This document shows positions 9,296-19,359 of a stretch of 45,766 nucleotides of DNA, piece by piece. The stretch lies in NCBI RefSeq assembly GCF_029960115.1, contig NZ_JASCOZ010000015.1, forward strand, positions 1 to 45,766, in the 5' to 3' direction. The notes below the pieces were generated by a model. It did no database searches. It was not told where the DNA came from and was given only the letters and a program-made list of their open reading frames with translations. Source of the stretch: Stenotrophomonas sp. PS02289 (GTDB lineage: Bacteria; Pseudomonadota; Gammaproteobacteria; Xanthomonadales; Xanthomonadaceae). The first letter of the stretch is position 1, and each line of letters opens with the position of its first letter. Position numbers and translations under genes: made by a program.

Positions 9296-10629
9296 TGAAT
9301 GACCTGTCGCGCCAGGCAACCCGTCTTGAAGCCATCGGAGGCCGCTTCGATCCGTGGCTGCTGGGCGCGATCATCGCGCTGACCGGTGTGGGCGTGGTGA
9401 TGGTCGCGTCGAGCTCGATCGCGCTGATGAGCAGCCCGTTCTACTACCTCAACCGCCATCTGATCTTCCTGGCGGTCGGTATCGGCCTGGCCATCCTGGC
9501 GATGCGCACCGAGCTGAAGAGCATCGAGCAGTACAACCAGATCCTGCTGCTGGGCTGCTTCGCGCTGCTGGTGGTGGTGTTCATCCCGGGCCTGGGCAGC
9601 AGCGTCAATGGCGCGCGGCGCTGGATCAACCTGGGCATCTCCAAGTTCCAGACCGTGGAAGCGGTCAAGGTGCTGTACATCGTCTGGCTGTCCAGCTATC
9701 TGGTCCGCTTCCGCGACGAGGTCAACGCCACCTGGCCGGCGATGCTCAAGCCGCAGGGCGTGGCCGGTGCGCTGGTCGTGCTGCTGCTGCTGCAGCCGGA
9801 CTTCGGCTCGTCCACCCTGCTGCTGGGCATCACTGCCGGCATGCTGGTGCTGGGCGGGGTCAACATGCTGCGCATGTCGATGCCGGCGGTGATCGGCCTG
9901 GCGGCGATGAGCGCGCTGGCGATCTTCGAGCCTTACCGCCTGCGCCGCATCACCTCGTTCATGGACCCGTGGGCGGACCAGCAGGGCGACGGTTACCAGT
10001 TGACCAATGCCCTGATGGCGGTGGGTCGCGGCGAGTGGACCGGCGTCGGCCTGGGCAACTCGGTGCAGAAGCTGTACTACCTGCCGGAAGCGCATACCGA
10101 CTTCATCTTCTCGGTGACGGCTGAGGAGTTCGGCTTCCTGGGCACCTGCGTGATCATCGCGCTGTATGCGGTGCTGGTCGGCCGTGCGTTCTGGATCGGC
10201 ATGCGCTGCGTGGAGATGAAGCGTCATTTCTCCGGCTACATCGCCTTCGGCATCGCGCTGTGGATCAGCATGCAGAGCTTCGTCTCGATCGGCGTCAACC
10301 TGGGCATCCTGCCGACCAAGGGTCTGACCCTGCCGCTGATCTCGTCGGGCGGCTCCAGCGTGCTGATGACCTGCGTGGCGATGGGCCTGCTGCTGCGCGT
10401 GTCCTACGAACTCGAACGCGCCGAGCGCCGCCAGGCGGTGCGCATGGGCGCGGCTGACGGTGACGAACCCGCTCCCGCGCACACCGGGCCGAGCGCCAGT
10501 GAAGTGGCGGCAGCGGTGCAGGGCAGTGTGCCGCCCAACGCCTACCGCGATCCGGCCCCGAACAGCAGCGCACGCGGCACCAGCCGCATGCAGCAGCGGA
10601 TCGAACCGACCTTCGGGAGGATGGGATGA
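9295..10629 (+). CDS. ftsW: septal peptidoglycan glycosyltransferase FtsW
   Basis: FtsW is a SEDS-family glycosyltransferase that polymerises lipid II at the septum in complex with FtsI. The 444-residue protein begins with a cytoplasmic stretch and then about ten membrane helices. It shows GARRWINLG (about residues 104-112), the [10 protein letters not shown] segment, [11 protein letters not shown] and the C-terminal [13 protein letters not shown] motif (about 343-355). A roughly 70-residue Ala/Pro-rich cytoplasmic tail follows the last helix. It overlaps mraY by 1 nt and murG by 4 nt. Confidence 0.95.
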   Translation: MNDLSRQATRLEAIGGRFDPWLLGAIIALTGVGVVMVASSSIALMSSPFYYLNRHLIFLAVGIGLAILAMRTELKSIEQYNQILLLGCFALLVVVFIPGLGSSVNGARRWINLGISKFQTVEAVKVLYIVWLSSYLVRFRDEVNATWPAMLKPQGVAGALVVLLLLQPDFGSSTLLLGITAGMLVLGGVNMLRMSMPAVIGLAAMSALAIFEPYRLRRITSFMDPWADQQGDGYQLTNALMAVGRGEWTGVGLGNSVQKLYYLPEAHTDFIFSVTAEEFGFLGTCVIIALYAVLVGRAFWIGMRCVEMKRHFSGYIAFGIALWISMQSFVSIGVNLGILPTKGLTLPLISSGGSSVLMTCVAMGLLLRVSYELERAERRQAVRMGAADGDEPAPAHTGPSASEVAAAVQGSVPPNAYRDPAPNSSARGTSRMQQRIEPTFGRMG

Positions 10630-11705
10630 GCGCCTCTGAACGACCGGTCCTGATCATGGCCGGTGGCACCGGTGGCCACATCTTCCCCGGCCTGGCCGTG
10701 GCCAAGGTGCTGCGCGCGCGCGGCATTCCGGTGACCTGGCTGGGCAGCGACGGCGGCATGGAAACCCGTCTGGTGCCGCAGCACGACATCCACATCGACA
10801 CGTTGGCGATCAGCGGCCTGCGCGGCAAGGGCAAGCTGGCCCTGCTGACCGCGCCGGGTCGCCTGCTGCGCGCGATCCGCGCTGCGGGCTTCCTGCTCCG
10901 CGACCGTCAGCCGCGTGCGGTGATCGCCTTTGGCGGCTTCGCCTCCGGCCCCGGCGGCCTGGCCGCGCGCCTGCATGGTCTGCCGCTGCTGGTGCACGAA
11001 CAGAATCGCGCGCCGGGACTGACCAACCGCATCCTGTCGCGCTTCGCGCGCCGCGTTTTGACCGGCTTCCCGGGCAGCTTCGCCACCCGCGAAGAGCCAG
11101 TGGGTAATCCGGTGCGTGCGGAAATCGCTGCCATCGCACCGCCGGCAGAACGACTGGCCGGTCGCAGCGGTCCGCTGCGCCTGCTCGTGCTGGGCGGCAG
11201 CCAGGGCGCGCGCGCGCTCAACAACGCAGTGCCCAATGCGCTGGCCGCGCTGGGCAGCGACGTGGCCGTACAGGTTCGTCACCAGAGCGGCGAGAAGCTG
11301 CACGCCGAGGCGCTGCAGGCTTATGCCGACAGCGGCGTCAGTGCCGACGTGCAGCCGTTCATTGCCGACATGGCCGAAGCCTTCAGCTGGGCTGACCTGG
11401 TGGTGTGCCGTTCCGGTGCCTCCACCCTGGCCGAGCTGTGCGCGGTCGGGGTGGGCAGCGTGCTGGTGCCGTTCGCCGCCGCCGTCGATGACCACCAGAC
11501 CCGCAATGCCGAGTACCTGGTCGAGCGCGATGCCGCCGTGCTGCTGAAGCAGGACGACAGTCTGGCCGACCGCCTGCAGGCCGTGCTGCGCGACCTGTCC
11601 GCCGATTCCGGCCGCCGCATGCAGATGGCGCAAGCCGCGCGTGCGCTGGCCAAGGTCGATGCCGCTGAGCGCATCGCCGACATCATTCTTGAGGAAGCCA
11701 AATGA
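10626..11705 (+). CDS. murG: lipid II synthase MurG
   Basis: MurG is a peripheral membrane glycosyltransferase that adds GlcNAc from UDP-GlcNAc to lipid I. The 359-residue product has the glycine-rich [14 protein letters not shown] loop (about residues 13-26), [22 protein letters not shown] in the C-terminal Rossmann domain, and the sugar-nucleotide binding [11 protein letters not shown] block followed by a DDHQTRNA motif. Length is typical for GT28 MurG. It overlaps ftsW by 4 nt. Its stop is overlapped by a 13-codon micro-ORF leading to murC. Confidence 0.95.
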   Translation: MSASERPVLIMAGGTGGHIFPGLAVAKVLRARGIPVTWLGSDGGMETRLVPQHDIHIDTLAISGLRGKGKLALLTAPGRLLRAIRAAGFLLRDRQPRAVIAFGGFASGPGGLAARLHGLPLLVHEQNRAPGLTNRILSRFARRVLTGFPGSFATREEPVGNPVRAEIAAIAPPAERLAGRSGPLRLLVLGGSQGARALNNAVPNALAALGSDVAVQVRHQSGEKLHAEALQAYADSGVSADVQPFIADMAEAFSWADLVVCRSGASTLAELCAVGVGSVLVPFAAAVDDHQTRNAEYLVERDAAVLLKQDDSLADRLQAVLRDLSADSGRRMQMAQAARALAKVDAAERIADIILEEAK

Positions 11706-11743
11706 ACACCGTTATCCGCATGTGCCCGCGAGGCCGCGCATGA
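11702..11743 (+). CDS. 13-codon micro-ORF bridging murG and murC
   Basis: An ATG at 11702 overlaps the murG stop (ATGA, 11702-11705). The frame reads [13 protein letters not shown] and stops with a TGA (11741-11743) that overlaps the murC start codon (ATGA, 11740-11743). The micro-ORF thus spans the only intergenic gap in the murG-murC stretch with 4-nt overlaps at both ends. The peptide has no recognisable function. It may simply carry ribosomes from murG to murC, or it could be chance. Confidence 0.35.
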   Translation: MNTVIRMCPRGRA

Positions 11744-13176
11744 TCCGTCGCCTGCACGACACCAATGACCTGGTCCGCGCGTTCCCGCGCGTGCACTTCG
11801 TCGGCATCGGCGGCACCGGCATGAGCGGCATCGCCGAGGTCATGCTGACCCTGGGCTATGAAGTGTCCGGTTCGGACAACGCCGACAACGCCGCTACCCG
11901 CCGTCTGGCCGGGCTGGGCGCGCGCGTGATGCGCGGTCATTCGGCCGCCAATGTACTGGGCACCGACTGCGTGGTGGTCTCCAGTGCCATCCGCGAAGAC
12001 AACCCGGAGCTGATGGAAGCGCGCAGCCAGCGCATTCCGATCATGCCGCGCGCGGCCATGCTGGCCGAGCTGATGCGCTTCCGCCGCGGCATCGCCGTGG
12101 CCGGCACGCATGGCAAGACCACCACCACCAGCCTGACCGCTGCCGTGCTGAGCGAAGGCGGACTGGACCCGACCTTCGTGATCGGTGGCCAGCTGCTCGC
12201 CGCCGGTGCCAACGCCAAGCTGGGCGGTGGCCAGTGGCTGGTGGCCGAAGCCGATGAGAGCGACGGCAGCTTCCTGCGGCTGAATCCGCTGGTCTCGGTG
12301 ATCACCAACATCGATGCCGACCATCTTGAAAACTACGGCAACGACTTTGCCCGCGTGCAGGCGGCATTTGCCGAGTTCCTGCAGCGCCTGCCGTTCTACG
12401 GGCTGGCCGTGCTGTGCATCGACGACCCGGAAGTGGCCGCGCTGGCGGCCCACACACCGCGTCACGTGATGAGCTACGGCATGAGCCCGCAGGCCGACGT
12501 GCGCGCCGAGAACGTGGTGCAGGAAGGCTCGCGCATGCGTTTCACCCTGCGCCTGCCGCAGGGCACCAGCCAGGAAGTGGTGCTGGCCCTGCCGGGTCGT
12601 CACAACGTGCTCAACGCACTGGCCGCAGCCGCAGTGGGCTGGCAGCTGGGTGTCGCGCCGGACGCCATCGCGCGCGCGCTGGCCGGCTTCGCCGGTGTCG
12701 GCCGCCGCTTCAACGACCTCGGCGAAGTGACCACCGCGTCCGGTGCCAAGGTGCGCATCATCGATGACTACGGCCATCACCCCAGCGAACTGGAAGCGGT
12801 GTTCGCCGCGGCACGTGGCGGCTGGCCGGACCAGCGCCTGGTGGTGGCGTTCCAGCCGCACCGTTACAGCCGTACCCGCGACCAGTTCGACAAGTTCGCA
12901 GCGGTGCTGTCCAGCGTCGACGCACTGGTGCTGTGCCAGGTCTACCCGGCCGGTGAGGACCCGATCGCCGGGGCTGACTCGCATGCGCTGGCACGCGCCA
13001 TCCGCGCGCGCGGCCGCAGCGAACCGGTGGTGGTGGGCAAGCCTGCCGAGCTGGCCAGCGTGCTGCCCGACGTGCTGCAGGACGGTGACCTGCTGCTGAT
13101 GATGGGCGCGGGCGACATCGGTGCCATGGCCACGCATCTGGCCGTGGAAGGCTTCAAGAGCGAGGGTCAGGCATGA
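11740..13176 (+). CDS. murC: UDP-MurNAc-L-alanine ligase MurC
   Basis: MurC adds L-Ala to UDP-MurNAc, the first step of stem peptide synthesis. The 478-residue product starts with the Rossmann-like [18 protein letters not shown] (from about residue 17) and carries the ATP loop GTHGKTTT (K126), [41 protein letters not shown] and FQPHRYSRT. The frame is open upstream into murG. The start was set at ATG 11740 because it gives the family N-terminus and a normal length and lies on the stop of the upstream micro-ORF. The 3' end overlaps ddlB by ATGA. Confidence 0.95.
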   Translation: MIRRLHDTNDLVRAFPRVHFVGIGGTGMSGIAEVMLTLGYEVSGSDNADNAATRRLAGLGARVMRGHSAANVLGTDCVVVSSAIREDNPELMEARSQRIPIMPRAAMLAELMRFRRGIAVAGTHGKTTTTSLTAAVLSEGGLDPTFVIGGQLLAAGANAKLGGGQWLVAEADESDGSFLRLNPLVSVITNIDADHLENYGNDFARVQAAFAEFLQRLPFYGLAVLCIDDPEVAALAAHTPRHVMSYGMSPQADVRAENVVQEGSRMRFTLRLPQGTSQEVVLALPGRHNVLNALAAAAVGWQLGVAPDAIARALAGFAGVGRRFNDLGEVTTASGAKVRIIDDYGHHPSELEAVFAAARGGWPDQRLVVAFQPHRYSRTRDQFDKFAAVLSSVDALVLCQVYPAGEDPIAGADSHALARAIRARGRSEPVVVGKPAELASVLPDVLQDGDLLLMMGAGDIGAMATHLAVEGFKSEGQA

Positions 13177-14150
13177 GCACCTTCAACTTCGCCCCGCTGC
13201 GCACCACCAACCCCGCCGACTTCGGTCGCGTGGCGGTGCTGCTGGGCGGCACCTCCAGCGAACGTGAGGTGTCGCTGGACTCCGGCCGCAACGTGCTGGA
13301 AGCCCTGCGCGCGCGTGGCGTCGACGCCACCGCCGTGGACGGCATTCCGGCGCTGGCGCAGGCCCTGGTGGAAAAGCGCTTCGACCGCGTCTTCAACATT
13401 CTGCACGGCCACAACGGTGGCGGTGAGGACGGCATCGTGCAGGGGCTGATGGAGGCCTTTGGCGTGCCGTACACCGGTTCGGACGTGCTCGGCTCGGCGC
13501 TGGGCATGGACAAGATCCGCACCAAGCAGGTGTGGCTGTCGATCGGTCTGCCGACCCCGCAGTATCGGAAGGTCACCGCTGAGACCGTACACGCGCAGGC
13601 GCGCGAACTCGGTCTGCCGGTGGTGGTGAAGCCGGCCAACGAAGGTTCCAGCGTCGGCATCAGCCGGGTGCTCGATGACGCCGGTCTCGACGAAGCGGTG
13701 GCCCTGGCTTCGCGTTATGACGGCCAGCTGCTGATGGAACAGATGGTGGTCGGCGACGAGCTCACCGTCGGTATTCTTGGCGACGTGGCGCTGCCGTCGA
13801 TCCGCATCGTGCCCAAGGGCCAGTGGTACGACTACAACGCCAAGTACCTCGCCGACGACACCCAGTACCTGTGCCCGGGCTTGGACGGCGACGACGAAGC
13901 GGAGATCCGCCGGCTCGCGTTGGCCGCGTTCCAGGCGGCCGGCTGCCGTGGCTGGGGCCGCGTGGACGTGATGCGCGACCGCGCCAGCGGCCGCATGTAC
14001 CTGCTGGAAGTGAACACCGCGCCGGGCATGACCAGTCATTCGCTGGTACCCAAGGCCGCCGGTCAGGTGGGCATCGGCTTTGAGGAGCTGGTCTGGCGCG
14101 TGCTGGAGCAGACCCTGCCGCACAACGCCCAGGAGAACGCCCACGCATGA
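13173..14150 (+). CDS. ddlB: D-alanine--D-alanine ligase
   Basis: This ATP-grasp enzyme joins two D-Ala, supplying the dipeptide used by MurF. The 325-residue product has [16 protein letters not shown] near residues 18-33, [10 protein letters not shown] (substrate-binding region), MDKIRTKQ, the lysine-containing [12 protein letters not shown], the [13 protein letters not shown] block and the C-terminal metal-binding [12 protein letters not shown]. An ATP-grasp fold of about 300-325 residues is usual. Its place between murC and ftsQ, with 4-nt overlaps on both sides, is the classic ddlB position. Confidence 0.95.
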   Translation: MSTFNFAPLRTTNPADFGRVAVLLGGTSSEREVSLDSGRNVLEALRARGVDATAVDGIPALAQALVEKRFDRVFNILHGHNGGGEDGIVQGLMEAFGVPYTGSDVLGSALGMDKIRTKQVWLSIGLPTPQYRKVTAETVHAQARELGLPVVVKPANEGSSVGISRVLDDAGLDEAVALASRYDGQLLMEQMVVGDELTVGILGDVALPSIRIVPKGQWYDYNAKYLADDTQYLCPGLDGDDEAEIRRLALAAFQAAGCRGWGRVDVMRDRASGRMYLLEVNTAPGMTSHSLVPKAAGQVGIGFEELVWRVLEQTLPHNAQENAHA

Positions 14151-14890
14151 ACGCGGTGCTGCGCATCTTCGTCTGGTTGCTGGCTCTGTCGCTGGTAGCG
14201 CTGCCCGTGGTGGCGGTGCTCAACGGCTGGGTCGCGGCTGAGCGTTGGCCTCTGGCCAAGCTGCGCGTGCACGGTGAGTTCAAGCGGGTCCCGGCCGAGC
14301 AGCTGCAGCAGGTCATCCTGCCGTATGCGCAGGCCGGCTTCTTCGCGGTCAAGCTGCAGGACGCGCAGGACGCCATCGAGCAGCTGCCGTGGGTGGAAAG
14401 CGCACAGGTCCGCAAGCAGTGGCCCGATGTGCTGGAGATCACCCTGGTCGAGCACAAGCCGTTCGCCCGCTGGGGCCAGGACCGGCTGCTGTCCGAGCAG
14501 GGCAAGCTGTTCGCCACCCCCAAGCAGCTGCAGGACCTGAAGCTGCCCAACCTCGACGGTCCGGACACCCAGACCCAGGAAGTGGTGGCGCTGTACAACG
14601 AATCGCGTGCGCTGTTCGCGCCCACCGGGCTGGACGTCACCCGGGTCAGCATGGACGCGCGCGGCAGCTGGTCGCTGCAGTTGAGCAACGGCACGGAAGT
14701 GGTGGTCGGCCGCGACGACGCCCGTTCGCGCCTGCAGCGCTTCGTGCGCGTGCTGCCGCAGCTGGCCAACCAGAGTACGCCGATCGAACGCGCCGACCTT
14801 CGCTATACCAATGGTTTCACGCTGAGCTGGGGTACCCCGGTTCCGGCCGCGCCGGGCACACCGGCACAGAACACGCAGGACAGGACATGA
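14147..14890 (+). CDS. ftsQ: cell division protein FtsQ
   Basis: FtsQ is a bitopic divisome scaffold that recruits FtsL and FtsB. The 247-residue product has a short cytoplasmic tail, one membrane helix (about residues 5-27), a POTRA domain starting near [13 protein letters not shown] (about 37-50) and the beta domain with [17 protein letters not shown] and the C-terminal YTNGFTLSW motif (about 222-230). A Pro/Ala-rich tail follows. It overlaps ddlB and ftsA by 4 nt. Confidence 0.93.
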   Translation: MNAVLRIFVWLLALSLVALPVVAVLNGWVAAERWPLAKLRVHGEFKRVPAEQLQQVILPYAQAGFFAVKLQDAQDAIEQLPWVESAQVRKQWPDVLEITLVEHKPFARWGQDRLLSEQGKLFATPKQLQDLKLPNLDGPDTQTQEVVALYNESRALFAPTGLDVTRVSMDARGSWSLQLSNGTEVVVGRDDARSRLQRFVRVLPQLANQSTPIERADLRYTNGFTLSWGTPVPAAPGTPAQNTQDRT

Positions 14891-16122
14891 ATCGCAAGGG
14901 TGACAAATCGCTGATCGTCGGGCTCGATATCGGCACCTCCAAGGTGGTGGCGCTGGTCGGCGAGTATTCGCCGGGCAACCCGATCGAGGTCATCGGCATC
15001 GGCTCGCATGAATCGCGCGGACTCAAGCGCGGCGTGGTCGTGGACATCGAGTCGACCGTGCAGTCGATCCAGCGAGCGGTCGAAGAAGCCGAGCTGATGG
15101 CCGGCTGCGAGATCCGCTCGGTGTACGCCTCCATCTCAGGCAACCACGTGCAGTGCAAGAACTCGCCGGGGATCGTGCCGATCCGCGACGGCGAAGTGAC
15201 CTGGGGCGACCTGGACCGGGTGCTGGACGCAGCCAAGGCCGTGGCCATTCCGGCCGACCAGAAGATCCTGCACGCGATTCCGCGCGAGTACGTGCTGGAC
15301 GATTCTCAGGAAGGCATCCGCAATCCGGTCGGCATGACCGGCGTGCGCCTGGAAGTGCACGCCCACCTGGTGGTGTGCGCGCAGTCGGCGGCCGCCAACA
15401 TCAGCAAGTGCGTGCAGCGCTGCGGCCTGCAGGTGGACGACCTGGTGCTGTCCTCGCTGGCCTCCAGCGTGGCCGTGCTGACCGCCGACGAACGCGAACT
15501 CGGCGTGGTGCTGGTCGACATGGGCGCGGGCACCACCGACCTGGCGGTGTTCGTGCAGGGCGCGATCTGCCACACGGCGTCGCTGCCGATCGCCGGCGAC
15601 CACGTCACCAACGACATCGCCCACATGCTGCGCACGCCGACCCCGGAAGCCGAGCAGATCAAGGTGCGCTACGCCTGCGCGCTGGCCCAGCTGGCCACCG
15701 CCGAGGAAAGCATCCAGGTGCCCAGCGTCGGCGACCGTCCGCCGCGCCGCATGCCGCGTCATTCACTGGCGCAGGCGGTGCAGGGGCGCTACGAGGAAAT
15801 TTTCGAAATGGTCCAGGCCGAGCTGCGTCGCTCCGGCTTCGAGGAACTGGTGCGTGCCGGCATGGTACTCACCGGTGGTGCCTCGAAGATGGAAGGCGTG
15901 GTCGAGCTGGCCGAAGAAATGCTGCAGATGCCGGTTCGCGTCGGTATTCCGCAGCACGTCACCGGACTGGGTGAAGTGGTTGGTAACCCGGTCCATGCCA
16001 CGGGCGTGGGGCTGCTGCTGATGGGCAGCCAGATTGAACATCCGCGTCGCCCATCGCTGCCGACCGGTCGTGCCGGCAGTCTATTCAACAAAGTCAAAAC
16101 CTGGTTCCGCGGCGAATTCTGA
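14887..16122 (+). CDS. ftsA: cell division protein FtsA
   Basis: FtsA is an actin-like ATPase that tethers FtsZ filaments to the inner membrane. The 411-residue product shows the phosphate-1 motif GLDIGTSKVVAL (about residues 12-23), DMGAGTTDLAVF (about 212-223), the adenosine motif LTGGASKMEG and a C-terminal amphipathic helix, FNKVKTWFRGEF, which is the membrane targeting sequence. The frame is open far upstream inside ftsQ, but the ATG at 14887 overlaps the ftsQ stop and gives the conserved N-terminus. The next gene, ftsZ, is separated by 179 nt, the largest gap in the cluster. Confidence 0.95.
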   Translation: MNRKGDKSLIVGLDIGTSKVVALVGEYSPGNPIEVIGIGSHESRGLKRGVVVDIESTVQSIQRAVEEAELMAGCEIRSVYASISGNHVQCKNSPGIVPIRDGEVTWGDLDRVLDAAKAVAIPADQKILHAIPREYVLDDSQEGIRNPVGMTGVRLEVHAHLVVCAQSAAANISKCVQRCGLQVDDLVLSSLASSVAVLTADERELGVVLVDMGAGTTDLAVFVQGAICHTASLPIAGDHVTNDIAHMLRTPTPEAEQIKVRYACALAQLATAEESIQVPSVGDRPPRRMPRHSLAQAVQGRYEEIFEMVQAELRRSGFEELVRAGMVLTGGASKMEGVVELAEEMLQMPVRVGIPQHVTGLGEVVGNPVHATGVGLLLMGSQIEHPRRPSLPTGRAGSLFNKVKTWFRGEF

Positions 16123-16301
16123 TCTGCATCTGACAGCCGCATCACTGCAACACCGGCAACATCGCTTCATCGCAACTCACCTGACGAGCCCCCGCTCCGA
16201 AGGACATACCTAAAACTACCGCCGCAATGGCGGCGTGGCACGAAGGGCAGGACGCCCATGAGGACCACGCCAATAGAAGCGGTTTCAACGAGGACACGGA
16301 C
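16123..16301 (+). promoter_or_regulatory. ftsZ leader region
   Basis: This 179-nt gap precedes ftsZ in a cluster otherwise packed with overlaps. It contains a CCGCC-gcaat-GGCGG hairpin (16219-16233) and a GGGC-N5-GCCC hairpin (about 16245-16257), then GAGG just upstream of the ftsZ ATG. The ftsZ frame is open back to an ATG at 16227, but the extension has no FtsZ similarity. No convincing promoter was seen; an ftsZ-specific promoter or a structured leader is inferred from the gap alone. Confidence 0.35.
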
Positions 16302-17525
16302 ATGGCGCACTTCGAATTGATTGAAAAGATGGCACCCAATGCGGTGATCAAGGTGATCGGCGTGGGCGGCGGCGGCGGCAACGCCGTGGCGCACATGGTC
16401 AGCACCAGCGTGGACGGCGTGGAATTCATCACCGCCAACACCGACTCGCAGGCCATCAAGAATTGCGGTGCCAAGCTGCAGCTGCAGCTGGGTACCAACG
16501 TCACCAAGGGCCTGGGCGCAGGCGCGAACCCGGAAGTGGGTCGCCAGGCCGCCCTGGAAGATCGTGAGCGCATCATGGACGCCCTGCAGGGTGCGGACAT
16601 GGTGTTCATCACCGCCGGCATGGGCGGTGGCACCGGCACCGGCGCGGCTCCGGTCGTGGCCCAGCTGGCCAAGGAAATGGGCATCCTGACCGTGGCTGTG
16701 GTCACCAAGCCGTTCCCGTTCGAAGGCCGTCGCCGCATGCAGGTGGCGCTGAAGGGCATCGAGGAACTGAGCCAGCACTGCGACTCGCTGATCACCATTC
16801 CGAATGAAAAGCTGATCACCGTGCTGGGCCGCAACGCCACCATGATTCAGGCGTTCCGCGCGGCCAATGACGTGCTGCAGGGTGCCGTGCAGGGCATCGC
16901 CGACCTGATCGTGCGTCCGGGCCTGATCAACGTCGACTTCGCCGACGTGCGCACCGTCATGTCCGAAATGGGCCTGGCGATGATGGGTACCGGCACCGCC
17001 CGTGGCGACGACCGCGCCCAGGCCGCCGCTGAAGCCGCCATCCAGAACCCGCTGCTGGACGACGTGAACCTGGCCGGTGCCAACGGCATCCTGGTCAACA
17101 TCACCGCCGGTGCCGACTTCACCATGGCCGAGTTCGACGAAATCGGCCGCACCATCGACGGCTTCGCCTCCGAAGACGCCACCGTGGTGGTGGGCACCGT
17201 GCTCGATCCGGACATGCAGGACGAAGTGCGCGTGACCGTGGTCGCCACCGGCCTGAACCGTGCCGTCGCCTCCAAGACCCAGCGTCCGGGCGAGCGTGCG
17301 CCGATCAAGCTGGTCCGCAACGCCACCACCGGCCAGCCGGAGTTCGGCGATTTCGACAACGGCGGTGACGCGGTGTCCAAAGCCGTGGGTGGCATGGGCC
17401 TGGGCCTGCGCCGTCCGAGCGCCGACACCGTGGCTCCGTCGGCCCCGGCGGCCGGCCCGGCAACGGCCGAGCTGCCCAACGATTACCTGGATATCCCGGC
17501 GTTCCTGCGCCGCCAGGCGGACTAA
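16302..17525 (+). CDS. ftsZ: cell division protein FtsZ
   Basis: FtsZ is the tubulin-like GTPase that forms the Z ring. The 407-residue product has the N-terminal [17 protein letters not shown] block (about residues 14-30), the tubulin signature G108-G-G-T-G-T-G114, the NFADV/VDFADV T7-loop region (about 206-213), and a variable linker of about 60 residues. It ends with the conserved C-terminal peptide [12 protein letters not shown], which binds FtsA and other partners. Start ATG 16302 is preceded by GAGG and gives the standard N-terminus. Hairpins follow the stop, separating it from lpxC. Confidence 0.96.
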   Translation: MAHFELIEKMAPNAVIKVIGVGGGGGNAVAHMVSTSVDGVEFITANTDSQAIKNCGAKLQLQLGTNVTKGLGAGANPEVGRQAALEDRERIMDALQGADMVFITAGMGGGTGTGAAPVVAQLAKEMGILTVAVVTKPFPFEGRRRMQVALKGIEELSQHCDSLITIPNEKLITVLGRNATMIQAFRAANDVLQGAVQGIADLIVRPGLINVDFADVRTVMSEMGLAMMGTGTARGDDRAQAAAEAAIQNPLLDDVNLAGANGILVNITAGADFTMAEFDEIGRTIDGFASEDATVVVGTVLDPDMQDEVRVTVVATGLNRAVASKTQRPGERAPIKLVRNATTGQPEFGDFDNGGDAVSKAVGGMGLGLRRPSADTVAPSAPAAGPATAELPNDYLDIPAFLRRQAD

Positions 17526-17535
17526 GCGTTGCATG

Positions 17536-17602
17536 CCGGGGACTTGTCCGCCCCGGTAAGCATCGCCATGTCCCTAGCTGCCGGGCCTGGATGGGCCCGG
17601 CA
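17536..17602 (+). terminator. tandem hairpins after ftsZ
   Basis: Two stem-loops follow ftsZ: CCGGGG-N9-CCCCGG (17536-17556) and a stronger 9-bp stem TGCCGGGCC-N6-GGCCCGGCA (17579-17602). Neither is followed by a clear U-tract, so they may protect the mRNA end or only partly terminate before lpxC. Between 17603 and 17725 no other clear element was seen. Confidence 0.5.
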
Positions 17603-17725
17603 GTTCGCCGTTCCGTGGTTTCGGCCTCTGGTCGGGACGCACCCCGTTCAGAAAGGGGTTGCGGTACTGCGTGTTATTCTTGTTTGTCATTGTCGCGCTG
17701 ACAGCGCGCTACCCGGTCGACCCCC

Positions 17726-18631
17726 ATGATTCCGCAACGCACCCTCAAGAACACGATCCGCGCCACCGGCGTTGGCCTGCACAGCGGCGACAAGGTCTAC
17801 ATGACCCTGCGTCCGGCTCCGGTCAATCACGGCATCGTGTTCCGTCGCGTGGACCTGGACCCGGTCGTCGAGGTCCCGGCCCGTGCCGACCTGGTCACCG
17901 AAGTGACCCTGTGCACCGGCCTGACCTGCAACAACGCCAAGATCCAGACCGTGGAACACCTGATGTCGGCCCTGGCCGGCCTGGGTGTGGACAACATCAT
18001 CGTGGAGCTGTCCTCGGCCGAGCTGCCGATCATGGACGGCTCCTCCGGTCCGTTCGTGTTCCTGCTGCAGTCCGCCGGCATCGCCGAGCAGGACGCGCCG
18101 AAGCGTTTCATCCGCGTGCTCAAGACCGTGGAAGTCACCGAAGGCGACAAGGTGGCCCGCTTCACCCCCTATGAAGGCTACAAGCTGGGCTTCACCATCC
18201 AGTTTGACCACCCGATGATTCCGGCCAAGCAGTCGCGCGCGGAGATCGACTTCTCCACCGCCGCCTACACCAAGGAAATCTCGCGCGCCCGTACCTTCGG
18301 TTTCATGCGCGACCTGGAGTACATGCGTGAGCGCAACCTGGGTCTCGGTGGTTCGATGGACAACGCCATCGTGCTCGACGAATTCCGCGTGCTCAACGAA
18401 GACGGCCTGCGTTACGCCGACGAATTCGTGCGCCACAAGATCCTCGACGCCATCGGCGATCTGTACCTGGCCGGTGCCCAGGTGCTGGGCGCGTATGAGG
18501 GCTTCAAGTCCGGCCATGCGCTCAACAACAAGCTGGTGCGGGCCCTGCTGGCCGACGTCACGGCCTGGGAGTGGGTCAACGCGGCGGCCGACCCGGCTCC
18601 GGTGGTCTACGGTGTTCCGGCCTACGCGTGA
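17726..18631 (+). CDS. lpxC: UDP-3-O-acyl-GlcNAc deacetylase LpxC
   Basis: LpxC is the zinc metalloamidase that commits UDP-3-O-acyl-GlcNAc to lipid A synthesis. The 301-residue product matches the family length. It shows the N-terminal [19 protein letters not shown]77-H78 in VEHLMSAL, the second zinc site H237-x3-D241-x3-D245 in [10 protein letters not shown], and H264 in KSGHALNN. Its usual location directly after ftsZ is kept. It is separated from ftsZ by 200 nt with hairpins, so it could have its own promoter. In E. coli LpxC level is set by FtsH proteolysis at the C-terminus; whether that holds here cannot be seen. Confidence 0.96.
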   Translation: MIPQRTLKNTIRATGVGLHSGDKVYMTLRPAPVNHGIVFRRVDLDPVVEVPARADLVTEVTLCTGLTCNNAKIQTVEHLMSALAGLGVDNIIVELSSAELPIMDGSSGPFVFLLQSAGIAEQDAPKRFIRVLKTVEVTEGDKVARFTPYEGYKLGFTIQFDHPMIPAKQSRAEIDFSTAAYTKEISRARTFGFMRDLEYMRERNLGLGGSMDNAIVLDEFRVLNEDGLRYADEFVRHKILDAIGDLYLAGAQVLGAYEGFKSGHALNNKLVRALLADVTAWEWVNAAADPAPVVYGVPAYA

Positions 18632-18660
18632 CGCCAACTCCTTGATTTGAAACGCAAACG

Positions 18661-18681
18661 AACGGCGCTTACTGCGCCGTT
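18661..18681 (+). terminator. lpxC terminator-like hairpin
   Basis: AACGGCGC-N5-GCGCCGTT forms an 8-bp stem 30 nt after the lpxC stop. The following CCGCGTTTC has only a short T run, so intrinsic termination is probable but not certain. Confidence 0.55.
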
Positions 18682-18906
18682 CCGCGTTTCTGGCGCTCGG
18701 CGGCCGTGAAGCTCACGTCAATGAACCGTGACCGGACCGTCGTCACCTTTTTGTGAACCCGATCCAGTTTCAGGGTAAAAATAACGCAAATTTAATAAAA
18801 GACTAACGACTGGACGACCATCCGCGGCTACGATGGCCGCCGGCTCCCCGAAATGTTTCACGACTTCGTGACACAGCCGGGGAAGGAGCGGGATGCTCCG
18901 ATGCAG
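18682..18906. other. structured intergenic region between lpxC and dciA
   Basis: No protein gene is seen here. The stretch has an unusually AT-rich block (about 18775-18805) with TTTCAG (18768-18773) 17 bp upstream of TTTAAT (18791-18796), a weak promoter candidate on the plus strand. Downstream lie a nested stem-loop, CCGGCT/AGCCGG (18840-18845 with 18875-18880) around TCACGA-CT-TCGTGA (18858-18871), and GGAGC-N5-GCTCC (18886-18900). On the minus strand the last two follow the dciA stop and may end its transcript. A small RNA is possible but unproven. Confidence 0.35.
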
Positions 18907-19347
18907 TCAGGACTTCGAGCCCTTGGGGTCCTGGAAGCAAGCCAAAGCGTCGCGTAGCCCTTGGTGCGTGGCGGCTGAAACTGCGCGGGGGCCATTCCTG
19001 TTGTCGATCGCTGGGGAGCGTGGAGGAGCGGCAAGCGCAGTCTTGATGGTCACCTTGGTGACTTTCAGCCCGATGGAACGGGCCGCGTCGATCAACTCGC
19101 GTTCGGCAAGCCGCAGCTTGGCATGCCAGACCGGGGACTCGACGAGAAAAACGAGGTGCTCGCCGTTCACATTCGCCAGCCGGCAACGGGTGGCCAGGGT
19201 GGGCGGCAAATGGGGGCGCAACTGACGGTCCAGCGCGTCGAGCCAGAGGGCACGACGCAGCGGGTTGCCGGTTTTGTCCTCCATGACCGCTTCCAGCGCC
19301 GGCTTCGGCGCAGAAGGGGAACGGGCACTGGATTTCGGCTCAGACAT
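18907..19347 (-). CDS. dciA: DciA-type (DUF721) helicase loader
   Basis: This 146-residue protein fits the DUF721/DciA family, which loads or opens the replicative DnaB helicase in bacteria lacking DnaC or DnaI. The conserved core (about residues 30-105) includes a basic helical segment, then LANVNGEHLVFLVESPVWHAKLRL-type residues (the VxSxxWxxxL pattern) and helices ending in KVTKVTIK. N- and C-terminal tails are polar and low complexity. Its position between lpxC and a periplasmic M23 peptidase before secA matches the arrangement described for Pseudomonas DciA. It is oriented against both lpxC and the peptidase. Its start lies only 12 bp from the divergent peptidase start. Confidence 0.82.
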   Translation of the reverse strand: MSEPKSSARSPSAPKPALEAVMEDKTGNPLRRALWLDALDRQLRPHLPPTLATRCRLANVNGEHLVFLVESPVWHAKLRLAERELIDAARSIGLKVTKVTIKTALAAPPRSPAIDNRNGPRAVSAATHQGLRDALACFQDPKGSKS

Positions 19348-19359
19348 GAAAACTCACTG

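Noticed and set aside
16227..16301. A 25-residue N-terminal extension of FtsZ
   Set aside because: No FtsZ similarity, hairpins lie in the region, and ATG 16302 has a GAGG site.
17659..17680. lpxC promoter TTGCGG and TATTCT
   Set aside because: The spacing is only 10 bp, so it is not a functional pair.
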